DNA from: Candidatus Pacearchaeota archaeon
GTDB taxonomy: Archaea > Nanoarchaeota > Nanoarchaeia > Pacearchaeales > GW2011-AR1
Length of the DNA stretch: 17,367 nt
Reading direction: 5' to 3'
Assembly (NCBI GenBank): GCA_002690445.1
Contig: NZER01000489.1
Location: forward strand, 1 to 17,367
Part shown: positions 1 to 5,293 of the stretch, piece by piece
Layout: every line of letters starts with the position of its first letter
How positions within the stretch are numbered: the stretch's first letter is position 1
Program-made: the position numbers and the translations under genes
Notes under the pieces: model-generated
Databases searched by the model: none
The model's input: the letters and a program-made list of their open reading frames with translations, nothing else
What the model was told of the DNA's origin: nothing

Positions 1-84
1 AAGAGTGTTAAGCAGCTTGGCGGAGGAGTTAAAGAATTAAATAAGTTAATTAAGAAATTAGATAAAAGGTTGAAAAAGTTATGA
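1..84 (+). CDS. 3' end of an unknown gene (partial)
   Basis: Frame 1 is open from the left edge and ends in TGA at 82-84, giving 27 residues. The tail is Gly-Gly-Gly followed by a Lys/Leu-rich stretch (KELNKLIKKLDKRLKKL), which would form a basic amphipathic helix or the end of a coiled coil. The beginning lies outside the window, so no function can be given. Only 40 bp separate it from the next gene, which has no clear TATA box, so the two may share a transcript. It could also be a chance open frame, but its composition matches the neighbouring real genes. Confidence 0.5.
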   Translation, partial: KSVKQLGGGVKELNKLIKKLDKRLKKL

Positions 85-110
85 AACAAGATTTACACTT
101 AATCTGTTTC
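83..110. promoter_or_regulatory. Imperfect inverted repeat before the HTH gene
   Basis: GAAACAAGAT (83-92) and ATCTGTTTC (102-110) are inverted copies apart from one inserted base. The TGTTTC half-site occurs again at 115-120, just before the ATG at 125. The repeat lies between the stop of the partial gene and the start of an HTH protein, so it could be an operator for that protein or a stem at the end of the upstream transcript. No T-run follows it. This is seen only as a pattern. Confidence 0.3.
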
Positions 111-124
111 AATTTGTTTCAAAA

Positions 125-787
125 ATGGCAGGAAAAAAAGGCAACCATGTGGAAAGAAGAAAAAATATTCTAAGCTACCTTAATATGACGGGGGGATTTG
201 GAATTTCAAGTTCGGTTATTAGGGGTTTATCTAAAAAGTTTGGAGTTAGTGAGAGGCAGATTTACAAAGATATTGAGAAAGTGATTCAAGATGTTGCAAT
301 GCCTGAGATTGAAAAATTATCTAAAAAGTTTGCTTTATCTTTTGAAATTAATATGAGAATGGCCCATAAATTAATTATTTCTCAGGATCAAAATATTCAA
401 GCAAAAGGAATTTCTTTATTAAATCAAACAATCTCTAGTTTCACAGATTTTTTAGAAAAGTTTAGATTAAAAGAAAGAGTTGCAGAGATTTTAGAATTAT
501 CAGAGGGAGGAGTTAATAAGGAAACTTTTGAAGTATATCGGGAATTGGCTGAAAAATATCTTAAATCATTTGATGAAAGAAGAGAAGATGAAGAAAAGCT
601 AAAGGAAATTTTAAAAGACAAACTTGGAGAAGAATTATTTGAGGATATTTTTAAAGAAATAGAAGAAAAAATATTCCATATGAAAGAAATAGTTGATATG
701 GTTGCTATGAGAGATAAAGACGGGATTATAGAGAGATTAATTAGTATCACTTGCCCTTATTATAAGGAAGTTGAAGAAGATAAATGA
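125..787 (+). CDS. HTH-domain protein with long coiled-coil C-terminal half
   Basis: The protein has 220 residues. Residues 28-54 (SSSVIRGLSKKFGVSERQIYKDI) fit a DeoR/HTH_11-type helix-turn-helix, with the recognition helix around VSERQIYKDI. From about residue 60 it is almost entirely helical and charged, with strongly heptad-like Glu/Lys stretches at 105-180, so an oligomerising coiled coil is likely. No membrane segment or signal peptide is visible. The 16-bp sequence for LSKKFG/A occurs twice, at 227-242 and 317-332, exactly 30 codons apart, which suggests an internal duplication. It may be a DNA-binding regulator. A small-terminase-like protein would have a similar layout, but no large terminase is seen. 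ATG 125 is the first ATG in frame; no good Shine-Dalgarno precedes it. Confidence 0.75.
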   Translation: MAGKKGNHVERRKNILSYLNMTGGFGISSSVIRGLSKKFGVSERQIYKDIEKVIQDVAMPEIEKLSKKFALSFEINMRMAHKLIISQDQNIQAKGISLLNQTISSFTDFLEKFRLKERVAEILELSEGGVNKETFEVYRELAEKYLKSFDERREDEEKLKEILKDKLGEELFEDIFKEIEEKIFHMKEIVDMVAMRDKDGIIERLISITCPYYKEVEEDK

Positions 788-874
788 TTAAATAATTAAA
801 TAAATTTGTAATCTCCTTATACCAAATAGGACTAAAAATAGAATAATCTTCTATAAACCATACTAAATAGCAAG

Positions 875-919
875 TTTTATAAACTAACTATAAGTTATTA
901 TATCATAACTAGGAGTTAT
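875..919. promoter_or_regulatory. TATA box with two TAACT-N3-AGTTA operator-like repeats
   Basis: TTTTATAAA at 875-883 is an archaeal-type TATA box, putting transcription start near 906. Two perfect inverted repeats follow: TAACT-ATA-AGTTA at 885-897 and TAACT-AGG-AGTTA at 906-918 (ATAACT/AGTTAT at 905-919). Their centres are 21 bp apart, two helical turns. The second copy contains the Shine-Dalgarno AGGAG (911-915), 6 nt before ATG 922. A protein bound here would block transcription, or the RNA stem could hide the ribosome site. The winged-helix part of the downstream MNT protein is the obvious candidate binder (inference). Confidence 0.65.
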
Positions 920-921
920 AT

Positions 922-1512
922 ATGATAGAATTGACAAAGAAAAAGCAAGAAGCTTTATTGCTTATTTACAAGGATGTGACTAATTTTTATAATGCAAATT
1001 CTCTAAGCAAGGAGCTAGGGATAACTCAAGTAGGGACTATGAAGATACTAAAGAGGTTTGAGAAATCAAGTATTTTAGTAAGTAAGAAGATTGGGAAATC
1101 ATTTGTATATAAAGTTGATATAGAAGAAGAGTTTGTCCAGAAATTAATTGCATTTGCTTTGATTAATGAAGCAAGCAAGTTCCAAAGATGGAAAGATGAG
1201 TTTAAGTCACTGCATAAAAAAGGAAGGATTATATTATTTTATGGTTCTGCATCTAGGAATTATTCACAAGCTAAGGATATAGATGTATTTCTTATTCTTG
1301 ATAAAGAGGACATTCGTGAAGCAAATAAAGAAATTGAGAAGCTTCAGAATATGCTGCCAAAAAAACTTCATGTGATAAAAGCTACAAAAGAAGATTTGAT
1401 GAGAAACATAAAGGATAATAATAAGTCTATGATGGAAATCATTAAAACAGCTATTGTTCTGTATGGGTATGATGAATATATGGAGATTGTAAATGGATTC
1501 GCAAGCTTCTAA
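922..1512 (+). CDS. Winged-HTH MNT-type nucleotidyltransferase
   Basis: The 196-residue protein has two parts. Residues 20-65 form a winged helix (NANSLSKELGITQVGTMKIL, then a wing with KKIGKSFVYKV). Residues 100-180 form a minimal nucleotidyltransferase fold, with the phosphate-binding Gly-Ser at 108-109 (FYGSASR) and the metal-binding D-I-D at 119-121, followed by hydrophobic VFLIL. MNT proteins paired with HEPN proteins act as antitoxins; in the studied HepT-MntA pair the MNT enzyme AMPylates a tyrosine of the HEPN toxin. Here the next gene overlaps by 20 bp and encodes a HEPN protein, which fits that pairing. The fused HTH suggests autoregulation at the inverted repeats upstream. The start is supported by AGGAG 6 nt before the ATG. 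Confidence 0.85.
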   Translation: MIELTKKKQEALLLIYKDVTNFYNANSLSKELGITQVGTMKILKRFEKSSILVSKKIGKSFVYKVDIEEEFVQKLIAFALINEASKFQRWKDEFKSLHKKGRIILFYGSASRNYSQAKDIDVFLILDKEDIREANKEIEKLQNMLPKKLHVIKATKEDLMRNIKDNNKSMMEIIKTAIVLYGYDEYMEIVNGFASF

Positions 1513-2032
1513 ACATCTTGATTGGTGTTTGAAAAAGGCAGAGAAAGAAATTGAAGAGCTTAAGAAACAGAAAAAGAAAGCTCGACATAGAGGATTGTTG
1601 AAAATAGAGCCGAATAGAAAACTTGCCGTAGGGCATTTGGAGAAAGCAAGACATAATCTAGAAGTTTTTAGATTATTAAGAAAAAACAATTCTTCAGATT
1701 GGTCTATAACTGCTGGATTTTACACTTTGTATCATTGCTTTTTAGCAATCGCAGTAAAACATGGATATGAATCTAGGAATCAGACTTGTACTATTGCATT
1801 AATGGAAACATTGCAAGAGCAAGGCAAGATATCAATTGATAGAGAAATTATTGAGTTCATGAAATATGAGGAAGATGAAAAGAATCATGAAGATAGTCTT
1901 ATTGAGTTAAGAGAAGATTACACGTATGGAGTTGATCTTGAAGTTAAGGATGAAGATCAGCTTGATAAAATAGAAAAGTTATGTGTTGAATTTATTGATG
2001 TTGTTAAGGGGATTGTTTATGAAGGGGGATAG
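1493..2032 (+). CDS. HEPN-domain protein, partner of the MNT protein
   Basis: The 179-residue, mostly helical protein has the HEPN pattern at residues 45-105 (HLEKARHNLEVFRLL, then DWSITAGFYTLYHCFLAIA). HEPN toxins of this kind are often RNases with an Rx4-6H site. Here the matching region is LREDYTYG (139-146), with Arg140 and Tyr143/Tyr145 but no histidine after the arginine. Either the RNase site is changed or this is a HEPN substrate-type variant. The tyrosines would be the natural targets for AMPylation by the upstream MNT enzyme (inference from the HepT-MntA family). An N-terminal Lys/Glu-rich helix (15-35) precedes the domain. GGAG at 1482-1485 is placed correctly for ATG 1493, inside the MNT gene, so the pair is translationally coupled. 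Confidence 0.8.
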   Translation: MDSQASKHLDWCLKKAEKEIEELKKQKKKARHRGLLKIEPNRKLAVGHLEKARHNLEVFRLLRKNNSSDWSITAGFYTLYHCFLAIAVKHGYESRNQTCTIALMETLQEQGKISIDREIIEFMKYEEDEKNHEDSLIELREDYTYGVDLEVKDEDQLDKIEKLCVEFIDVVKGIVYEGG

Positions 2033-2061
2033 GTTAAGGGATTGACTATAACAATGTTTAA

Positions 2062-2415
2062 ATGACAAAATGCATGTATATTATCATGGAAAGTCAATTT
2101 TCTAAAGAAGATCTTGGAAGAAAAGTATTAGTTGTTTTAGAAATGGATAAAATAGATGAAGATTGGTCAGATGATGAGTCTAATAGAATTCCTTATGATT
2201 CAATAATTAATCATCAATTTTTAGTAAATATATCAACAAAATCAAATTTGCCAAGAATCAAAGATACATCACGAACATTGAAAAGATTAGGTCCAGTAAG
2301 CGTTGGAAAAGCGTTAGGGGCAGAAACAATGACTGTAACTGGTTACATAACTGAAGTGGGAGAAGACTATTTGATGGTTAGACAAGAAAAATCTAGAAAT
2401 AGGTATTTGATATGA
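2062..2415 (+). CDS. Small protein of unknown function, possibly beta-rich
   Basis: The reading frame gives 117 residues from ATG 2062. I do not recognise it. The N-terminal half is acidic (MDKIDEDWSDDESNRIPYDS). The C-terminal part alternates short hydrophobic strands (MTVTGYITEVGEDYLMVRQ), as in small beta-barrels. The start is uncertain: no TATA box lies about 27 bp before 2062, but TTTAAAT at 2057-2063 lies about 26 bp before an in-frame ATG at 2086. That ATG would give a leaderless 109-residue protein beginning MESQFSKEDLG, whose first residues look more like a normal N-terminus. It sits 29 bp after the HEPN gene and may also be read from that promoter. Confidence 0.6.
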   Translation: MTKCMYIIMESQFSKEDLGRKVLVVLEMDKIDEDWSDDESNRIPYDSIINHQFLVNISTKSNLPRIKDTSRTLKRLGPVSVGKALGAETMTVTGYITEVGEDYLMVRQEKSRNRYLI

Positions 2416-2423
2416 AACAAATA

Positions 2424-2452
2424 TTTATAAGCACTAATATAACTTCTAGTTT
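2424..2452. promoter_or_regulatory. TATA box and TAACT-N3-AGTT site touching a start codon
   Basis: TTTATAA at 2424-2430 lies about 26 bp before ATG 2453, the spacing expected for a leaderless archaeal transcript. TAACT-TCT-AGTTT occupies 2440-2452 and ends at the base before the ATG. It matches the perfect TAACT-N3-AGTTA repeats of the MNT/HEPN promoter in 9 of 10 arm positions and also covers the expected transcription start. The same regulator may therefore control this gene. Confidence 0.5.
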
Positions 2453-2830
2453 ATGAAAAGGAATCAAATAAGCCTTAGCAGAAGATTTGTTAATAAGAAT
2501 AAAGAATTTCTTCTAGGACTGTGCAATTCTGAAGAATTAAAAGATAGAACTATAAATTTTAGTTATTTGGACCCTAAGTTGATGAAATCTGCAAGAGAAA
2601 AAGATGAAGAAATGAACCTGGATTCTTTCTTAGAAATTATAACTAGATATTATTTTGTTAAATTGCAAATTGGATCTCCAGCATCTGACATTATTAGATA
2701 TCATATCTCAGGCAATCAAGAAGGCATAGAAAGATTTTGCGATATTGAATTTCCTTTTAACAATCAAAATTATACAGTTATTTCAAGATTGTTTAATGAA
2801 ATATATGGTCAGAATATAGAATCTATCTAA
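2453..2830 (+). CDS. Small helical protein of unknown function
   Basis: The 125-residue protein is not recognised. It is mixed-charge and mainly helical by composition, with a basic start (MKRNQISLSRRFVNKNKEF) and no membrane segment or signal peptide. It has its own TATA box and appears leaderless, because the TATA box lies only about 26 bp upstream of the ATG. The operator-like repeat at its start links it to the MNT/HEPN promoter, so it may belong to the same regulon (inference). Its last 8 bp overlap the convergent minus-strand glycosylase-like gene, leaving no room for a terminator between them. Confidence 0.65.
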   Translation: MKRNQISLSRRFVNKNKEFLLGLCNSEELKDRTINFSYLDPKLMKSAREKDEEMNLDSFLEIITRYYFVKLQIGSPASDIIRYHISGNQEGIERFCDIEFPFNNQNYTVISRLFNEIYGQNIESI

Positions 2831-3359
2831 AATAAAAATACCCTTTACAATTCTCTGGAACATTTGATTTATTTCTTGTTAGGATTTGGTCTGGATCAAT
2901 AGCCTCTCCACCAATCCATAATTGACCAAAATTTATTGGAGCATTATCATAAGATGAATCAATTTCAAGAGCTTTTGATAATTTACCAGGACCTTTTGCT
3001 TGTTCTCTTAAACCTCTCTTATCAAATAAATCTCCTCCAATTAAAGTAATACATGAGGCTTCAGAACCGTTTTTAGTTCCAACATCTATCATATAATTTC
3101 CATATGCAGAACTTACACCCATAACTCCCGGTAATATAAATAAATTTCCATGTTTTTTTCGAGCTTTTTCTTCATTATCTCCAGGGAATCCATCATATGC
3201 TGCAATTTCTTTTAATTGCACATAAATTGGAGATTTACTGCTCCTTTCATGAACCATCACTCTTCCAAGCAGATCTCTAGCAACAGTTTCTGAATCACGC
3301 TTAAAAAAATCCATATGTATTTTACTTGATTTTCTTGGAATGTATAGTTCGTCTGTCAT
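2823..3359 (-). CDS. AAG/MPG-family 3-methyladenine DNA glycosylase homologue, catalytic Glu missing
   Basis: The 178-residue protein follows the alkyladenine-DNA glycosylase fold. FFKRDSETVARDLLGRVMVHE (residues 18-38) is the usual first helix and strand. KEIAAYDG (50-57) matches the ETEAY strand. AYGNYMIDV (85-93) matches the YGMxxCxN segment. KGPGKLSKALEID (122-134) is the conserved GPGKL-x2-AL helix, and the end (CKGYFYFR) matches the PLRFY tail. In active enzymes the second Glu of ETEAY activates the water; here it is Ala53 (E-I-A-A-Y, Tyr55 kept). The partner histidine, the second stacking tyrosine and the arginine of human AAG also seem not to be kept. It may bind damaged bases without cutting, or use other residues. 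It is last in a four-gene operon; AGGAG precedes its ATG. Confidence 0.8.
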   Translation of the reverse strand: MTDELYIPRKSSKIHMDFFKRDSETVARDLLGRVMVHERSSKSPIYVQLKEIAAYDGFPGDNEEKARKKHGNLFILPGVMGVSSAYGNYMIDVGTKNGSEASCITLIGGDLFDKRGLREQAKGPGKLSKALEIDSSYDNAPINFGQLWIGGEAIDPDQILTRNKSNVPENCKGYFYFR

Positions 3360-3360
3360 T

Positions 3361-3876
3361 TTAAATTGCTCTCCTTAAATGTTCTGCATATGCGGCAATT
3401 AAATCTAAATTATCGATCTTTCCAGCATAATTATCGTTTTTCATAAATTCAATAGTCTCAATACCAAAGTTTCCTGAATCTAACTGAGAAAATTCAAATT
3501 TATAATTAAACCCTAAATTTTGATCAACACCATAAGTCGGATTTCCTTCATCAATCTCTCCAGCAGTTCCACCTTCAATATTATAAAATGCGTTATCTAA
3601 TGATGTCCAAAAAATTGTATTTACTATCAATGGAAGTACTTCATTTTTAGTATCTACCCCAAACACACCCTTTCCTTGTTCAACATAGTCCAATAATGGA
3701 CCATAATTTATATGTACATTTAATCCTTGGTGGTTGATCCCAACTCCTTGAATAACATTTGCTGTAAAAGGTACAAATGCAGATTCTTCTAGTGCAGATT
3801 CAAGACTACCAATATGTTTAGGTTTCCCCATTTTTTCAAAAAGTTCTTGTGCTTTTGATTTTATTTGGTTTGCCAT
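3361..3876 (-). CDS. Unknown protein, third gene of minus-strand operon
   Basis: The 171-residue protein is not recognised. After a Lys-rich helix (residues 5-20) it alternates Gly/Asn-rich strands such as VIQGVGINHQGLNVHINYG (41-59) and LGFNYKFEFSQLDSGNFGIETIEF, suggesting a beta-rich core. It ends with a short helix (LIAAYAEHLRRAI). There is no signal peptide or transmembrane segment. ATG 3876 is preceded by a weak AGGA and follows the upstream stop by 1 bp, and the glycosylase-like gene begins 1 bp after its own stop. The four genes are therefore almost certainly one mRNA, and this protein probably works with the other two unknowns (inference from packing only). Confidence 0.65.
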   Translation of the reverse strand: MANQIKSKAQELFEKMGKPKHIGSLESALEESAFVPFTANVIQGVGINHQGLNVHINYGPLLDYVEQGKGVFGVDTKNEVLPLIVNTIFWTSLDNAFYNIEGGTAGEIDEGNPTYGVDQNLGFNYKFEFSQLDSGNFGIETIEFMKNDNYAGKIDNLDLIAAYAEHLRRAI

Positions 3877-3877
3877 A

Positions 3878-4459
3878 TTATCTTTTTCCTACCCTAATCT
3901 GAATAGGAAAATCTTCTCCAACTGCATAAAGTTTAGGTTCTTCAGGTTTATCTTCTTTTCTATGATGATAATTTACATTAACCTTCATCCCAGGATTGTC
4001 TCTAGTGCCTGGGCCTATTGGGGTTATTCCATATGTTCTACCAGAAAATTTCTCATCTGGTAACAAAACAAACGCTGTATGAATATTTCCTCCTTCAAAA
4101 TTTACATAATTTATTTGTATAATATCTGGATGATCTGTATCTCCTATTCTTGGAAATCCAACCCTTCTAGCAACATAATCTCCTCCCAAAGCTAAAATAT
4201 TCCTTAAATCAATTGGATTAGTGGAAGGAATAATATCTGGAGAATCAATAGAATTTAATACTGTATTCTCTAAACGATCATTGGGTAATTGAGGATTTAC
4301 GGGAAAGTTTTCAGGATTTGTATAGAAGTGATTTAATTTAACTCTCTGCAAACCTTGACTTAACAAAGTTTTATGTAAAGATTCGTCGTGATGAGATCTT
4401 AGATGTTCAAATGCTATTCTTGGTGTAATAGTATATTCTTGTTTATTCATTTTTACCAC
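3878..4459 (-). CDS. Unknown protein, second gene of minus-strand operon
   Basis: The longest reading gives 193 residues from GTG at 4459. An in-frame ATG at 4450 (MNKQEYTITPRIAFEHL, 190 residues) is probably the real start, since GTG starts are otherwise not needed in this window. I do not recognise the protein. It is rich in Pro, Asn and His (RSHHDES; YHHRKEDKPEEPK) and has strand-like segments such as IIQINYVNFEGGNIHTAFVLL (114-134) and PGMKVNVNYHH. It resembles the following protein in general style (Gly/Asn-rich beta strands such as VNVNY and VHINY), so the two may be distant relatives. That is an impression, not an alignment. Confidence 0.65.
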   Translation of the reverse strand: MVKMNKQEYTITPRIAFEHLRSHHDESLHKTLLSQGLQRVKLNHFYTNPENFPVNPQLPNDRLENTVLNSIDSPDIIPSTNPIDLRNILALGGDYVARRVGFPRIGDTDHPDIIQINYVNFEGGNIHTAFVLLPDEKFSGRTYGITPIGPGTRDNPGMKVNVNYHHRKEDKPEEPKLYAVGEDFPIQIRVGKR

Positions 4460-4460
4460 A

Positions 4461-5006
4461 TTAATTATTTAATATCTTAGGTGTTTCTCTAGTAATAGTA
4501 CTAAGAACTATATCTCTTAACATTTTATCTGGGATAGTTTCTAATGCCATTCTTTCATCATACGGGATTTGAGTCCTAGATTCATCTAAATCAACAGGAA
4601 ATTCATCGTTAGTATAACTTCCGAATAATTCAATAGCTTGCTCACATACTCTAGAAACGCTATAATTGAACACCTTACCACCTCTATTTACTTTTATATC
4701 TATGCTATGATATTTATGATCTCCATCACTTTCAGTAGTTACATCTGTATCTTCTACTGTTATAATAAAATCTCTATGTGTTCCTGTAAAAACTTTTCCT
4801 TCGGCATCTCCATCAATAAATCTAACTTTTTGTCTATAAGCACTCCATTCAACAGAACCATAGTGCTCATCTGCAGATACTTCGTTATCTAAACTAGTTC
4901 TATTAAAAGTTCTATGATAACAATTACTCAGATCATCACTTCTAAAAGTATCATCTGTATTATCTATACCCATATCTTGATATTTCTCTAAATTAGATAT
5001 TACCAT
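4461..5006 (-). CDS. Unknown acidic protein, first gene of minus-strand operon
   Basis: The 181-residue protein is not recognised. It is acidic, with many Asp/Glu/Thr residues (DNTDDTFRSDDLS near the start; DTDVTTESDGDH in the middle). It shows two likely beta strands around FIITVEDTD and YHSIDIKVNRGGKVFNYSV, then a helical C-terminal third (ERMALETIPDKMLRDIVLSTI). There is no signal peptide or membrane segment. It leads the four-gene minus operon, and its TATA box (5033-5040) is about 30 bp before the ATG, so its mRNA is leaderless or nearly so. The next gene starts 1 bp after its stop. Confidence 0.65.
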   Translation of the reverse strand: MVISNLEKYQDMGIDNTDDTFRSDDLSNCYHRTFNRTSLDNEVSADEHYGSVEWSAYRQKVRFIDGDAEGKVFTGTHRDFIITVEDTDVTTESDGDHKYHSIDIKVNRGGKVFNYSVSRVCEQAIELFGSYTNDEFPVDLDESRTQIPYDERMALETIPDKMLRDIVLSTITRETPKILNN

Positions 5007-5032
5007 TTTATGTGTAAATAACCTCTAATTCC

Positions 5033-5040
5033 TTTATAAA
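5033..5040 (-). promoter_or_regulatory. TATA box of the minus-strand operon
   Basis: TTTATAAA centred about 30 bp before the ATG at 5006 is a standard archaeal TATA box read towards the left. Transcription would begin around 5008-5012, giving a nearly leaderless message for the four minus-strand genes. The divergent intergenic region 5007-5140 also holds the promoter of the large plus-strand operon. Confidence 0.6.
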
Positions 5041-5081
5041 CTTTTCTATTTCATAATTTTTAAGTAGTAACAATAGTAAGC

Positions 5082-5139
5082 TTTAAATATCGTAAATCAT
5101 GCGACATTATACGGCTTAGAGGTGATTTTAGGAGAATCA
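5082..5139 (+). promoter_or_regulatory. Promoter, possible operator and RBS of the repeat-protein operon
   Basis: TTTAAATAT at 5082-5090, preceded by purine-rich AGTAAGC as a possible BRE, predicts a transcription start near 5112. CGTAAAT (5091-5097) and ATTATACG (5106-5113) form an imperfect inverted repeat between them, a reasonable operator position for the RHH protein. The leader has GAGGTGAT at 5119-5126, complementary to the usual archaeal 16S 3' end, and AGGAG at 5130-5134, 6 nt before ATG 5141. TGATT/AATCA arms (5123-5127, 5135-5139) flank the AGGAG. Confidence 0.5.
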
Positions 5140-5140
5140 T

Positions 5141-5293
5141 ATGAAGCAAAAACTAAGTGTATCATTAGATGAAAATTTACTGAAAATAATAAGTGAATTA
5201 GTAAATACTGGGAAGTTTAGGAATAAGAGTCATTTAGTTGAATATTCTGTGAATAAGGTTGTTGAAGAAAATAATGGAGGTAAAAAACAATGA
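5141..5293 (+). CDS. Ribbon-helix-helix (CopG/Arc-like) regulator leading the operon
   Basis: The 50-residue protein starts with an alternating strand, KQKLSVSLDENLL (residues 2-14), followed by helix A (IISELVNTG), the turn KFRNKSHLV and helix B (EYSVNKVVEEN). This is the classical RHH/CopG/Arc pattern: a dimeric repressor that inserts its beta strand into the major groove, here with Lys4, Ser6 and Ser8 facing outward. AGGAG lies 6 nt before the ATG. Its stop overlaps the next start (ATGA), and its C-terminal NGGKKQ encodes GGAGGT, the Shine-Dalgarno of the next gene. As first gene of the operon it is most likely its autorepressor (inference). The family call is strong for so small a protein. 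Confidence 0.8.
   Translation: MKQKLSVSLDENLLKIISELVNTGKFRNKSHLVEYSVNKVVEENNGGKKQ

Noticed and set aside
125..787. Phage small terminase subunit
   Set aside because: The HTH plus coiled-coil layout would fit, but no large terminase, portal or capsid gene is seen in the window, so a general HTH description is safer.
1264..1689. Open frames on the minus strand across the MNT/HEPN genes
   Set aside because: They are rich in Phe, Leu, Ser and Cys from the complement of Lys/Glu-rich codons, and the plus-strand genes have clear domains and ribosome sites.
2335..2346. Perfect inverted repeat GTAAC-TG-GTTAC
   Set aside because: It lies inside a coding region, has a different spacer from the promoter repeats and no nearby promoter; such short palindromes are expected by chance.
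3688..3714. LLDYVEQG in the 171-residue minus-strand protein as another docking motif
   Set aside because: It lacks the residue between Asp and Tyr and has no upstream Glu pattern; it sits inside the protein, not at an end, so the resemblance is most likely chance.
4638..4892. 84-codon open frame on the plus strand inside the minus operon
   Set aside because: It lies antisense to the 181-residue gene, has low-complexity Ile/Phe/Ser/Tyr composition typical of reverse frames in this AT-rich DNA, and has no promoter or ribosome site.
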